DNA of 64,000 nt from Spirometra erinaceieuropaei. Its lineage: Eukaryota; Platyhelminthes; Cestoda; Diphyllobothriidea; Diphyllobothriidae. Both the position numbers and the translations under genes were made by a program. Shown piece after piece: positions 44,376 to 55,260 of this stretch; the first letter of the stretch is position 1, and the number at the start of each line of letters is the position of its first letter. Where the stretch lies: positions 1,417,220 through 1,481,219 of the forward strand of contig CACRXP010000038.1 in NCBI GenBank assembly GCA_902702965.1, written 5' to 3'. The notes beneath the pieces are model-generated. The model was given only the letters and a program-made list of their open reading frames with translations, had not been told where the DNA came from and searched no databases.

Positions 44376-44860
44376 AATGGATCCGAGTGCCAGATCACAC
44401 CACCCAAATTTAAGCAGCTGAGTCCCACAGAATCAATAAACAGAACACTATAACAGATGGAAGCGAATATGCTGGTCCCAGGTTCTTGTTACAAAGAAGA
44501 TGAACGCGCGATCACTGGGACAGTACTTGTATTAGTCTGAGCTTTCGGTCTCGTTCAGGAGGCCATCGTCAGAGACGGTGAGAATACGGCGTCAAATGAA
44601 CAGTTTAAACAAACAAATAAACAAGGGGGGGGGGTAGGAGTGCAAGTGGGTGGTGTTCGCGACAAGGCTGGGTCCGCACCGTCTCAAGCCAGTGTGACAG
44701 AGTCCGCCCTTGGCTGGGAACTGAGTCTCGCCGAGAGCTCAAACTAATACCCGTACTGTCCCAAAGGTCGCACGTCCATCTTCTTTGCAGAATATTAGAA
44801 GCTGGGTCAGGAAATGTCGACGCAGTAATTGTAAACAAACAGCAGACGGTGGTTATGTTT
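44370..44860 (-). mobile_element. PLE terminal repeat remnant around hammerhead E
   Basis: Sequence on either side of the hammerhead is partly self-complementary across about 200 bp. No coding domain was recognised. A G-run is at about 44626-44635. Confidence 0.45.
44535..44576 (-). ncRNA. Hammerhead ribozyme E
   Basis: Stem I is GTCT/AGAC, core CTGACGA, stem II GGCCTC-ctgaac-GAGACC with one mismatch, then GAAAG-CTC. The core is complete, with self-complementary stem III AGCU. A decayed inverted partner of the flanking sequence (GGGACAGTAC, GTATTAGT, TGAGCTCTCGG) lies at about 44733-44770. Confidence 0.7.
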
Positions 44861-45115
44861 CCTTACGATCATCAGGCAGGAAGCCAACGAATGTGACCTA
44901 GTGGAGTTAGAGTACGGCAGGTTAGAAGGCTAGTCGCGATTTTTGTTTCTTTTAATCAGTAATGTTTCCTACTTGGACTAAACCTAGCCAGTGGGCATCT
45001 TGAACAACAGTCCTAATCCATGGTGTTGTCACTACTGATCAGTACTAAAGTTCGTTCATTGTCAAAAGCCTATCTTGGCTCACAGTTATTTCCTACTCTT
45101 CAAAATGGAAGTTGA

Positions 45116-45260
45116 TCTGTCTTGAAGAAGGAGACACGATCGCTGGGACAAGAGCTTTATTAGCCTGACGTTTCGGGTTCCTGCTCGAACCCATCATCAG
45201 AGCCAAAAGCGATCGTGTCTCCTCCTTCCAGACTGCTTCCTGGGACTCGTCTCTTCGCTT
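45116..45260 (-). mobile_element. PLE terminal repeat with short inverted flanks
   Basis: GAAGGAGACACGATCGCTGG and CAGAGCC...AGCGATCGTGTCTCC are inverted around hammerhead D. The tail CTTCCTGGGACTCGTCTCTT also occurs after hammerhead B (about 41455). Confidence 0.65.
45163..45204 (-). ncRNA. Hammerhead ribozyme D
   Basis: GGCT, CTGATGA, stem II GGGTTC-gagcag-GAACCC (perfect), GAAAC-GTC, AGGC. Stem I has one mismatch; the core is complete. Confidence 0.65.
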
Positions 45261-45261
45261 C

Positions 45262-48200
45262 TGTTGATCTATCTGTCCACCGATGTCAGCTTACGTAATC
45301 AGTCATATTTGCACGACTTCCGGACGTCCGGATTGAGTGTTCAAGCTGTGCTTCCCGATTTTATATTGAATTTAGTAATTGTGTCAACTCTTGTAACGAC
45401 CACACTGATCATTTTTGACGCCCAAGGTAATTTTTTTGACTGATTTCAGGGAAGGAAAATAATTCACGAAGGACTACCAGCTGTGTCATACACTACTAGT
45501 TTGTGGAAAAGTATAGATAAGAAATCGAGGTTAAGTTAGGTACACATTAATGACATTTATCTATATTTCGGACTATCCTTTTTGGAGTTTTGAAACTCGT
45601 TTGGAAAAAAGATATCTTTGGTCAGATCAGTGTCCCAGAATTGAAGTGCAGCACAAGAAATAACAAGAATACCAGAGTAAATAATTTAAAGCCAAAAAGG
45701 CCTTAACGTCTGAGAAACCATGTCCCAGAGGCGAGAAAAGAAGTCACATTGGCTGCCACATTGGCCTTAGGCCATGAAAAACAGGCTGATTAAGTTAGAG
45801 AACGGCAGGCATTTGTCCCATCATTCTTTCAAATTGAACGGGTTTTCTGGCATGCATGTACAGGCAGGATAGAGACTTTTTGGCAAATTGGTAAAAGGAT
45901 TCGTGTATCCTGTGATATGTAGCCAATTTGGCTGTCCTCTTACGTGTAAAAATCCAAACATTCGCAATTAATGATGATGGTTTAAAAGAATGTAAAATTT
46001 CTAATTCATAGCTGACAAAAAGGAGGGTTCAAGTATATATTTTGAATATTTAAAAAAAGGCCTCAATAGATCTCTCATCACGGGGAACCTTCTTAAACAT
46101 TTTGAAGTCGAAGCAAAAAAAATATAAAGATGTGGTAACAAGTTTTCAATTATTGGAATAAATCACGACAGTATTACCCGATTTTAGAATAAAATGGCGG
46201 CATGGGTTATGCATACGTTCGGCGTAAAAAATTGCTAACTGTTGTTTAACAAATTCACAGGCGTTTTAAAACTCAGGATTTACTGGCAGATGTACGCCTT
46301 TCATTCAACAATACTTAAAGTATTCTTCTACTAACTGACTGCTGTCCATGCCGTACTCTTTCTAAAAATGAATTCTCTTTTACCAAAAAATTACTCGGGG
46401 CAGGCGGAACAGTGAAACAACATAGACATTTCAGCAGCATCGACTCCTTGGAGCGGTACAGTTCAGCGAATGTCATCCTGCCGACGAAGGGCCAACCAAA
46501 AACTCTACCGAACATCATCTACTTTTAAAAATATTGCAGGCAGTTCTCCATAGTTTTTTCCTTACCCCGGACACATACTTAGCCTTTGTCGGAAATGCCA
46601 GGATGCGAACGACAACTAGAACATGTCTTAAGTTGGCACACTTGGCCGGCAGGAGTTGGGCACAGTCAATTCAACAAATCATAACGTACTTTTCAAGGTC
46701 TTTGAATATATGTCCTACTTGAAAAACCAGAGTTTTAATTCACTGCCTCTCCAGTGGTAGAGCACTCTCAAGTACAAGATCTAGTTACCAAAAGTATCTT
46801 GGAATAAACATGTCAGTCGTCGTCTTTAAATTGTTTTCCTGATAATTGAAAAAAATTCTTTATGACACTCCATAATAGGGAATCTAGTTGGAACCGCGTG
46901 CACATGAGGGATTTGTTTTAAGGCGAATAGTAAATGTCCTTGATTTACCTGAAATCATTAGCGCGGACAATGTTTTCTGCCGACGGACATATTACGTGTT
47001 TCCCTATGATCGCAGGCCTTACATTTATGGAAGTATATCAAGGAAAAACCGCGGGAATGATATTAGGTCACCAAAAAAGGTTGTTATTAGCCTAGTCTTT
47101 GGACTGAAAAACGGAACAGCCCGAGATTACGCGAATCTAGCGGGTATTTAATTATGTAGATTCTGCTTGTAAATACGGCTTCTCAACACTGAAGCGATGT
47201 AATTATACTCTGATGTGAGAGGAAACAGATTGCGCTGACCTGGCAATGCATTGAATGTGTTGACAAAGTTTAACGTCGCTTCTCCTACCTGCAGATTGAG
47301 AAAGCATCTGAAAATATGGTAGGATGTGCTGTATGTCAGGAATGATTTCGAAGCCACTGAACCCAGTAATGCTGAACCAGGTTCTGACAGTTCATATTCC
47401 TCCGAAGCCACCGTGCGTGTCTACGTCCGACGGCAACAGCTTGGATTGTCGGTGGAGATCCCTCAAGATTTCCATGAGGCCTGGCGAAAGATAATTTCTG
47501 CCAGACTTTTTCTGTAAAATACTGAAGCAAAGCATTTGTATGGAAAGGTGAAAGCAATCCACTAAATCCATCTGACTAAACGGCGAAGAACTCGGCGATC
47601 TCCGCGGAGATCGAAATCTTCACAGAGTGAAAGACCTGAGAATACTCTGCGCCTCAAGCACTGGGGATAAAGGGCCCCAATCGGGGACCGTGAGATGAGT
47701 CAAATTTGAGTTGGATTACCCGCCAAGTCTACTATCACGTATGGAATCTGTCAATCCAGATGCAGTAAGGTGGTTGCCCAAGCAGGCTTTCCTTAGCAAC
47801 CAATCTAGAATTCACAAAGTGACAATCAGATACACTTAATTTATCGGTGTATTGGAACGATTTGCATATAGTAGATGACCTAATTAATGAAATATCGTGA
47901 TGGGCATCTGAGTGGGTAGTACCGCGTACATTTGGTTTTGATATTTTGTTTATTGAATTAATCTTCGGCGTGAAAAGCCTTTTACTGAAGAAAAACTTGT
48001 TTTAAATCTATTTAATGAAGGGAAAAATGCCAAGACTAGGCGAAATCGGGCGTGATTTAGTATCACATGCCCAAGTCTATTGCTTTTGTGTGCTGCATTT
48101 TACAGGAACGCTAATTTAACCGAGAAAAGTTTCAGGTAAATTCCTTTTGGAAACTAAAAAGAAAATCATGAAAATCAAGTAAGTCCACATGTGCGAAATC

Positions 48201-48290
48201 ATATTGCTTTCAACAAAAAAATGCGTGAATTAAGTTTCAAAAATTACATTTTGCATATGTATGGCTTTTTATATCATAAAATGAACTTAT
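45262..48290. other. Unassigned AT-rich block
   Basis: Frames of 60-87 codons (46315-46518 minus, 46888-47151 plus, 47326-47517 plus) show no recognised domain. An 18-bp perfect palindrome CGATCTCCGCGGAGATCG is at 47596-47613. Confidence 0.35.
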
Positions 48291-48298
48291 AAATTTGT

Positions 48299-49150
48299 TT
48301 GACAGTAGTTTGTTTTACAACCTCGGGAATTAGTGGACGTAAACAAATTAAAATTAACTACCCTCGACACATTTCATTCTCACGCCGTACGATGAAAATG
48401 TTAAAGCACTTCCTACTGGAAGTCGATTTTGAGAGAATACGAAAATTGGCAGCCGAAGGGCTGCCGCGTGGGTCGTTAGCTAATATTTTTAATATTAGAC
48501 AGGTCACTCTGTGGAGAATTATTAATAATAAGATAGCCCAAACTAGTAGTCGGGTAAGACTCCAGCGGTCCGTAAGCAAACATGACAACAGTTTTATTCG
48601 TCGTACACTAAAAAATTACCATTACATGCTCCTTAATGCTATTCGTAGGGAATATTTGTCAATGTTCTACATATGTGGAACAAGAGAAAGAATGACAGAA
48701 TTCAGTCTCCATCAGAAAACTACGAAAATGCCATTTTATGGTATGGAACGTATTATTGAGCGTTTTCGCTTTTTCAAGGGTACATTACTCGCAGACTTTC
48801 CTTCTGCGAAAGCATGTACTTTTTGACGAGGTCTTAATTTTGCCCAAACCTCCGAGGTCGGCCCAGGTAATCATATGTGAGAAGAACTTCCCACCTGAGT
48901 ACATTGTAATGACAGCAACCTTCAAGAACTGACGACATTTGATGGCTTGAATGATCATCCATTTCGGAGAACGACCGATCTGACAATGAACAACTGAGCC
49001 CATCAATAGCAAGGCGTTCACTGACATCGTAAAGAATGCCTTCGGTTACAACGATGTTCATTGAAGACCAGAGACTAACGAAGCACATTTATTTCTGCCG
49101 ACAGTTCTGACTTCAATCCTATCGAAAATCTCTGCGCACATCCATGAAAA
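48299..49150 (+). pseudogene. Tc1/mariner-like transposase, frameshifted
   Basis: The first frame (48299-48826) carries a helix-turn-helix like Tc1 N-terminal domains: FERIRKLAAEGLPRGSLANI and FNIRQVTLWRII at about 48425-48524. SKHDNSFIRRTLKNYH follows, where Tc1 proteins have the second DNA-binding part. A second frame has HVLFDEVLI (about 48813-48839), resembling the first catalytic Asp region. In the first frame again, DSSDFNPIENLC (about 49100-49135) matches the Tc1 signature SPDLNPIENLW next to the third catalytic acid. Stops and frame changes separate the parts. It is a dead copy; flanking TIRs were not identified. Confidence 0.7.
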
Positions 49151-49199
49151 CTGGGACGGGACACAAAAACGTTAGCTTTTGTGCATTATAATTGTATAG

Positions 49200-49550
49200 A
49201 CCCAAACACCAAAAGACAACATAAATCTTTATATCTTCCAGACCTACAGCAATTTTAAAAAAGAAACTAATAATCAAAAAGTTACTGATACGCCGTCTTT
49301 GTTTTCGTCATTAATACTTTCGCCGTTATATCATATTTTCCCTATCTGCTGGCAACGATGTTACGCTTTAGATAATTGACCCGTTATATGGTCGTTTTTT
49401 GTTTGATGGTTTTCGGTAAACTAAATCGTTTCTTAGCTAATAAATGGTTCTTTATAAACAAGACTATGTCTATTTCTGAACATCGGTCTTGTTTAAAAAG
49501 AACTATTTATTAGCTAAGAAGCAGTGAATTAAAACTACGATTTGGCTAGT
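49200..49550. repeat. AT-rich interval with a 35-bp inverted repeat
   Basis: TTCTTAGCTAATAAATGGTT at about 49431 and AACTATTTATTAGCTAAGAA near 49502 are inverted. Together with TCTTTATAAACAAGAC/GTCTTGTTTAAAAAGA they form arms of about 36 bp with a roughly 20-bp loop. Confidence 0.65.
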
Positions 49551-49552
49551 GA

Positions 49553-49847
49553 CAGTTCGACCATCGGTTTCGATGATGTCCACCGTGTGCCCCACAGTTG
49601 CAGCAGCAATGGGAGCAGGAACGGTGACTTACGCAGGGGTTTATAGTGCCGGTAGACTTGCGTAGCATCTACCTACACTCTCTCCTCCTCCCCCGCCTGG
49701 ACCCCGTGTCAAGACAGAGTCAAGAAGACCGGAGACGAGGGAGGCCGCAGGTGGATGGCTCGGACGGATCCTCACCTTGGCGTTCCACCACACCCCCTGG
49801 TCCACACAGCAATAACCAGGATTTCAACCAACACAACAGAGATTTGG
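49553..49847 (-). repeat. Dispersed repeat R, copy R9
   Basis: This is a near-identical reverse complement of about 3815-4107. It ends at the assembly gap. Confidence 0.8.
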
Positions 49848-50813
49848 NNNNNNNNNNNNNNNNNNNNNNNNNNNNNNNNNNNNNNNNNNNNNNNNNNNNN
49901 NNNNNNNNNNNNNNNNNNNNNNNNNNNNNNNNNNNNNNNNNNNNNNNNNNNNNNNNNNNNNNNNNNNNNNNNNNNNNNNNNNNNNNNNNNNNNNNNNNNN
50001 NNNNNNNNNNNNNNNNNNNNNNNNNNNNNNNNNNNNNNNNNNNNNNNNNNNNNNNNNNNNNNNNNNNNNNNNNNNNNNNNNNNNNNNNNNNNNNNNNNNN
50101 NNNNNNNNNNNNNNNNNNNNNNNNNNNNNNNNNNNNNNNNNNNNNNNNNNNNNNNNNNNNNNNNNNNNNNNNNNNNNNNNNNNNNNNNNNNNNNNNNNNN
50201 NNNNNNNNNNNNNNNNNNNNNNNNNNNNNNNNNNNNNNNNNNNNNNNNNNNNNNNNNNNNNNNNNNNNNNNNNNNNNNNNNNNNNNNNNNNNNNNNNNNN
50301 NNNNNNNNNNNNNNNNNNNNNNNNNNNNNNNNNNNNNNNNNNNNNNNNNNNNNNNNNNNNNNNNNNNNNNNNNNNNNNNNNNNNNNNNNNNNNNNNNNNN
50401 NNNNNNNNNNNNNNNNNNNNNNNNNNNNNNNNNNNNNNNNNNNNNNNNNNNNNNNNNNNNNNNNNNNNNNNNNNNNNNNNNNNNNNNNNNNNNNNNNNNN
50501 NNNNNNNNNNNNNNNNNNNNNNNNNNNNNNNNNNNNNNNNNNNNNNNNNNNNNNNNNNNNNNNNNNNNNNNNNNNNNNNNNNNNNNNNNNNNNNNNNNNN
50601 NNNNNNNNNNNNNNNNNNNNNNNNNNNNNNNNNNNNNNNNNNNNNNNNNNNNNNNNNNNNNNNNNNNNNNNNNNNNNNNNNNNNNNNNNNNNNNNNNNNN
50701 NNNNNNNNNNNNNNNNNNNNNNNNNNNNNNNNNNNNNNNNNNNNNNNNNNNNNNNNNNNNNNNNNNNNNNNNNNNNNNNNNNNNNNNNNNNNNNNNNNNN
50801 NNNNNNNNNNNNN
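49848..50813. other. Assembly gap (N)
   Basis: 966 undetermined bases. Any frame drawn across it is meaningless. Confidence 1.
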
Positions 50814-50975
50814 TTGGCCTTGTTCGGAGAAACGGGTCTCGCTGAGTGCGGCGATGTCCACCTTGTAGCGCGCCAGTTCTCGTGCCACTAGCGCCGTCCT
50901 CCGCTCCGGTCGGTTGCTCCTCGGATTGTCTAAAAGGGAACGAACATTCCAGGCTGCCAGAGTGAGCGCGCTCAC
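50814..50975 (-). CDS. LINE endonuclease N-terminus, copy 2, cut by the gap
   Basis: Reading leftward from the GTG at 50973-50975: [39 protein letters not shown]. It is nearly identical to 1-922, with a few substitutions. The Asn of WNVR and the Glu of SETRF, both EEP active-site positions, are present. The rest is hidden in the gap. The frame is open upstream to 51176 without an ATG, as in copy 1. Confidence 0.8.
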
Positions 50976-51154
50976 CCTGCCAGTCTGGTGACAACGAGTG
51001 GGGCGACGGGAAGGAGATGGAGAAGAAGATGACGAAGGAGAAGAATAGGCAGAAGAATAGACGGAGGTAGAGGAAGAAGAGGTAGGATGAGGAGAATGAG
51101 TATGGTTGTTGTTATTGCTATTGTTGTTGTTTCGATTTTGATTGTTTCGACCAT
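50972..51154 (-). CDS. Leader ORF of LINE copy 2 (60 residues)
   Basis: [11 protein letters not shown] start, Leu/Pro/Ile-rich, with its stop overlapping the endonuclease GTG. It is two codons shorter than in copy 1 through triplet changes only. Confidence 0.3.
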   Translation of the reverse strand: MVETIKIETTTIAITTTILILLILPLLPLPPSILLPILLLRHLLLHLLPVAPLVVTRLAG

Positions 51155-51702
51155 GTTTAGACGTCTGCGGCCCTGGCTAGCCTGGAGACGGCGTGGTACC
51201 CAGCAATGTTTAGGCCACCTTTTCTAGGCCCTTCCCCTCGTGGGGGCTGGCAGTGCCATCCCTGAATAGGGCTGCCATGTGCCGTTGTGGCACGGCCGAA
51301 CTCCACTATGGGACCACGACTTCGGGTTGTAGTGGAGAGCGACTCGAATTCGCCGTAAGCCGCGGTCTCCGTCGGCGAAGGTGGGCGCGTCAAGGCGGTG
51401 TCGATGTGGAGATCCATCCCGTCACCGGCTGTCGAGCGACGTGCAGAGACGAACCACGTCACGACGGTGCCGACGCAAGGTTCCATCCGACCTTCCATCC
51501 AGCGGAATCCGCAAACCCTGTGCACACGGCACAGCGCACAGGGCCCCCTCACCTGGTTTAGCCCGCCGGTCGAGACGGTTGCCCGGGGTGTGGCCGCTGA
51601 GCAGAGCCCAGCTACGTGGAGCCACAGGTGAGAGTTGAGTGCCAGCAAGTGGACGCTAGGCGCAGTCTCACCTGCAAGCAAGTGAGCGACCACCACGACC
51701 AT
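50976..51702 (-). mobile_element. LINE 5' leader, copy 2 (longer)
   Basis: It matches 923-1427 and then continues about 230 bp further upstream, with CGGTCGAGACGGTTGCCCGG and the CTCACCTGCAAGCAAGTGAG hairpin near 51667. Plus-strand frames here are shadows. Confidence 0.7.
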
Positions 51703-51869
51703 TACGTGAACCCACCGCTGACACCCCTACACCCCATTTGGCTAGTAGGACATATACTCAAAGACCTTGAGGAGTACGTTAAGATTCGTTGAATTGATTG
51801 TGCTTATTTCCTGCCGGTCAAGCATGTCAACTGAAAACATGTTTTAGCACTTTCTTACCCCGAACATAT

Positions 51870-52312
51870 TCTTAACCCCTACCGCAATTTTATTCTAAAG
51901 GCAGGTTTTCTTGTTGCGATTTATTCCCATGATTGAAAAGTAGTTGCCACGCCTTTATAATTATTCCTCTTTTCAAATCCTTTCTTTGGGTATATTATGT
52001 GAAGACAACGTGCTTTTATGCTGAACGGGTAAACGAAAACATATTTTTGCGTTTTCTATAAGATATATTTATGAAACCATCGAAAATCATAGTGAAAGAT
52101 GCATGTTGGTTAAGTAGTAGTCTTTTACCGAGTGCAGTTTCTGTAGGAGGTCGAGAAGACGTGCATTCAAAAACCGATATCCTGGCAAGTCCTAAATATT
52201 ATAAAATTCTGCCGCATGGTAATCAGTATTATAACCTTACCAAATAATTCTTCCAAATCGAAAACAAATTTTAAAATTTTGGTCCACATTCCATGAGGTC
52301 GGCCACTCATTA
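51870..52312 (+). mobile_element. Foldback right half (P5)
   Basis: It follows the right-arm order of P7, with GGTTAAGTAGTAGTC, AAAACCGATATCCTGGCAAG and the end CATGAGGTCGGCCACTCATT. The left arm is absent. Confidence 0.65.
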
Positions 52313-52319
52313 AAGGTAG

Positions 52320-53112
52320 AGACGAGGTTCATTTAATGATATGCCAACTTAAACTCATGATTTCGAATTGTGCTGTTGTAAACCTACCGAAACCACAAAA
52401 AGTACTCGGAGGCAGCGTTGTGTATTTAGATTTCGTTATCTAAAGTAAACGCTGGATGAATTTTATAAAATACCAACATTTCTAGTTCTGGTAAGGGTGT
52501 ATGGTGGTCTAATTGGGTCCAAAGGGAAGGCTACCTCTTTGGTAAAGTCGCAGGGATAGTGAATAGGCGAACATCCGTCGCTTTACGGGCTGACTATTTG
52601 GACAGTCTTAGAACGTAAGTCGGTAAGAAGAAGGATACCGAGATAGCAGGTGCTTCGGACTAATTCAGTCAATTACTACCACAGACGAAAGTAGTCGACT
52701 CGAAACAAATCGGTGCATTTGAAGACAAAAGTCACACGCTGTGATGCTTTCTACCGGTTCCAAAATTGATAGTGCGATTTGTTGTTAAAAAGAAGACGAA
52801 GAAGGCATAGTTTGGCATCCAGCACCGGTGCTCGACTCTTCTTCTTCACATATCCATTTGTGTTCTACTTTTCTCTCCCGGATGTAGGGTAAAAGAGACC
52901 TTTTCATAAGGAAAGCAGCCACTTTGACAGTTTTCCACTGTCTTGTTGAAATACATCCCAGACGTTTTGGGGTAAACTAAAAAGGCGGTTCTTGCGAGAC
53001 CTTCTAGTCATCTTTAGTACTCATTAGGGCTGGCACGACCAAACACGCCAAGCACAGTGAGGGAACGAGATGTTACACGCAACCGCCACGCCTACTTATT
53101 GGATTAAAGTAG
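52320..53112. other. Unassigned stretch
   Basis: No recognisable feature was found. Confidence 0.3.
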
Positions 53113-53116
53113 AAAG

Positions 53117-53497
53117 GTATGTCAAAAGAAGAGTGGGCGTTCACCGGGATGGGTTTATTTGAGATCCGACGTTTCGGGTAGTTTACTCGTCTACCCATCT
53201 TCAGGGACTGAGAGGTCCTGTGCACAGCACTCCTTATTATGGCGCCCTTTGTCCAATGCGTGATCCGCCAATGCCGCCTGTGTGGCTGCATCCAACCCGC
53301 ATGTCACCGTGACCTGAATCGCCCCCGTCGGCCGCGGTGATGACTGACGGCCCCGATTGTCCCGCGCCGTGACTGTCCCCCGCTAAGAAGGTTCGTAAAG
53401 TCAGATAAGGGGGAGGCAAATTTATGTGGCGGTTGACAGAGCGGTCGGTGGACATCCAGGCTTCTTGCACTTGCCTTGCTGTGTGATCGCCGCCCCG
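53117..53497 (-). mobile_element. PLE inverted arm (left)
   Basis: This is an almost exact reverse complement of 53803-54184 over 381 bp. It carries the C-terminal part of the GIY-YIG frame and hammerhead F on the minus strand. Confidence 0.9.
53164..53208 (-). ncRNA. Hammerhead ribozyme F
   Basis: GTCC, CTGAAGA, stem II GGGTAG/CTACCC with a 9-nt loop, GAAAC-GTC, GGAT. The core and both stems are complete. It is identical to hammerhead G. Confidence 0.7.
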
Positions 53498-54063
53498 AAG
53501 TCGTGGCTCGATCACTCGCGCCACTCGGACTAGGTGTTGCCCACAGGCCTGACTCAACAATCCGCCGGCAAGTGATGCGGCCGAAAGATCCGATCCCTAA
53601 GCAGGAGATGTCGGCCGTTGTCTACCGACTCCAATGCAGCTGCGGAAGTTGCGACTACGTTGGGGAAACCGGCCGACGGCTGCAAACGCGAATGCACGAG
53701 CATAAGTTGGCCGTGCGAAGGTTGGACCCAAAGTCGGAGGTAGCAACCCATGCCGCGCAAATGGGACACATCTTCAACTTTGACGCCGTTGAGATTGTGG
53801 GCCGGGGCGGCGATCACACAGCAAGGCAAGTGCAAGAAGCCTGGATGTCCACCGACCGCTCTGTCAACCGCCACATCAATTTGCCTCCCCCTTATCTGAC
53901 TTTACGAACCTTCTTAGCGGGGGACAGTCACGGCGCGGGACAATCGGGGCCGTCAGTCATCACCGCGGCCGACGGGGGCGATTCAGGTCACGGTGACATG
54001 CGGGTTGGATGCAGCCACACAGGCGGCATTGGCGGATCACGCATTGGACAAAGGGCGCCATAA
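53498..54063 (+). CDS. PLE GIY-YIG endonuclease domain, 5'-truncated but open
   Basis: The open frame (whose first codons, from 53476, lie in the inverted arm) reads VARSLAPLGLGVAHRPDSTI, a linker MRPKDPIPKQEMS, then AVVYRLQCSCGSCDYVGETG (GIY strand, CxxC, YIG strand), RRLQTRMHEHKLAV (catalytic Arg and His), HAAQMGHIFNFDAVEIVG and ARQVQEAWMSTDRSVNRHI (catalytic Glu helix), and a Gly/Ser-rich tail. It has no internal stop. In PLEs this nuclease starts target-primed reverse transcription. The reverse transcriptase is absent, replaced by the inverted arm on the left. It is the youngest-looking PLE in the window. Confidence 0.8.
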
Positions 54064-54184
54064 TAAGGAGTGCTGTGCACAGGACCTCTCAGTCCCTGAA
54101 GATGGGTAGACGAGTAAACTACCCGAAACGTCGGATCTCAAATAAACCCCTCCCGGTGAACGCCCACTCTTCTTTTGATATGCC
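53803..54184 (+). mobile_element. PLE inverted arm (right)
   Basis: This is the partner of 53117-53497. It includes the end of the GIY-YIG frame, the stop, and hammerhead G. The spacer between arms is 305 bp. Confidence 0.9.
54092..54136 (+). ncRNA. Hammerhead ribozyme G
   Basis: GTCC (54092-54095), CTGAAGA (54096-54102), stem II GGGTAG/CTACCC, GAAAC (54125-54129), GTC, GGAT. Stem I pairs with one G-U. It lies 28 nt after the GIY-YIG stop. Confidence 0.75.
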
Positions 54185-54955
54185 ACCTGGGAATCGGATT
54201 TTCACTACTATTGATGAGAAAGGTATGTGTTTATAATAGAATACGAACAGGTTACAATGTGCGCAGTATCTGTCTCACATTCACTACGAAGGCTAGTGAC
54301 AATTAAAGCCTCTCATATGCCTGTGGCTTGGAGCGCAACAGTGCACTTTTACGTTTCATTAAACTCATCCCATTTTATTACGTCCGGTTTGCTATTTTCA
54401 ATGGCCTTCAAATCAGTTCTAGAAAAGAACCGTTATTTTGTCTAATAAGAAGTTATCTTTAACTGAAATAGAGGTATCCTGTAAATCGCTTCTCACTGGA
54501 ATTAAATCTAATCTGGTCCGATTTAAAATCCACTTCTCTAGGCTTGTCAAATCCGTTCTACACATTCACTTTCCAGCTATAGCCGTCTGAAGTTTGCATT
54601 TTGTCATAAAATGGGACACCTTTTCGACAAATTTCAGAATGGAATAATTACCCTGTGAGCTATTCGTTTCGTCCCTCATTTGACTCTAAGATTAGAATTA
54701 AATCCCACTTGATATTTTCAAGAGTGCTGGATCACAATCAGTAATCTATGTGCAATAATTACTGATGAAATAAGTGTGTATGCGCCCCCAAACGGGTCAC
54801 GTGGCATATGCGCTGGACAAACACGGGGGCCATATCGGATTCTGGCAGGTGTTATCTGATTCGCGCACCGCAACAAATGCCGACAATTCGGGGGATGCGG
54901 TGACAGACCCGGTTGCCGGCAGACGTCGCGCACACTGGGACTCCTGCCAACACCC
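54185..54955. other. Unassigned stretch
   Basis: No recognisable feature was found. Confidence 0.3.
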
Positions 54956-54959
54956 ATTG

Positions 54960-55260
54960 TTGTTGTTGTTGGTCAAAAACCTGGTCAATTGATGTGTGGA
55001 TCAGGGAGTGTGGAGTGGGGCGCCAAGGTGCGGGCCCGACCGTGCCATCCACCTGCGCTCTCCCCTGCCTCCGGTCTTCTTGACTCTGTCTTGACACCGG
55101 GTACAGGTGGGGATTGGGAGAGAGAGAGAGAGAGAGTGAAGCGGTTGCTGCGCAAGTCCGTATTCACTATAAACTAACTCACACGCAAGTCACTGTGTCT
55201 GCTGCACTTTGCTGTGGAGCACACGGTGGACATCGTCGGAATCGACGGTGGAACTGTCGT
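54960..55260 (+). repeat. Dispersed repeat R, copy R10
   Basis: It contains CCGGTCTTCTTGACTCTGTC, a (GA)n run at about 55117-55137, CACTATAAACTAACTCACAC and CACGGTGGACATCGTCGGAA, in the same order as R1. Confidence 0.65.

Noticed and set aside
46735..46790. tRNA gene suggested by CAGTGGTAGAGCACTCTC
   Set aside because: No B box or cloverleaf pairing follows.
49646..50994. Apparent 380-420 codon open frames on both strands
   Set aside because: They run through the N gap. Only the short flanking parts are real sequence (R repeat and LINE endonuclease).
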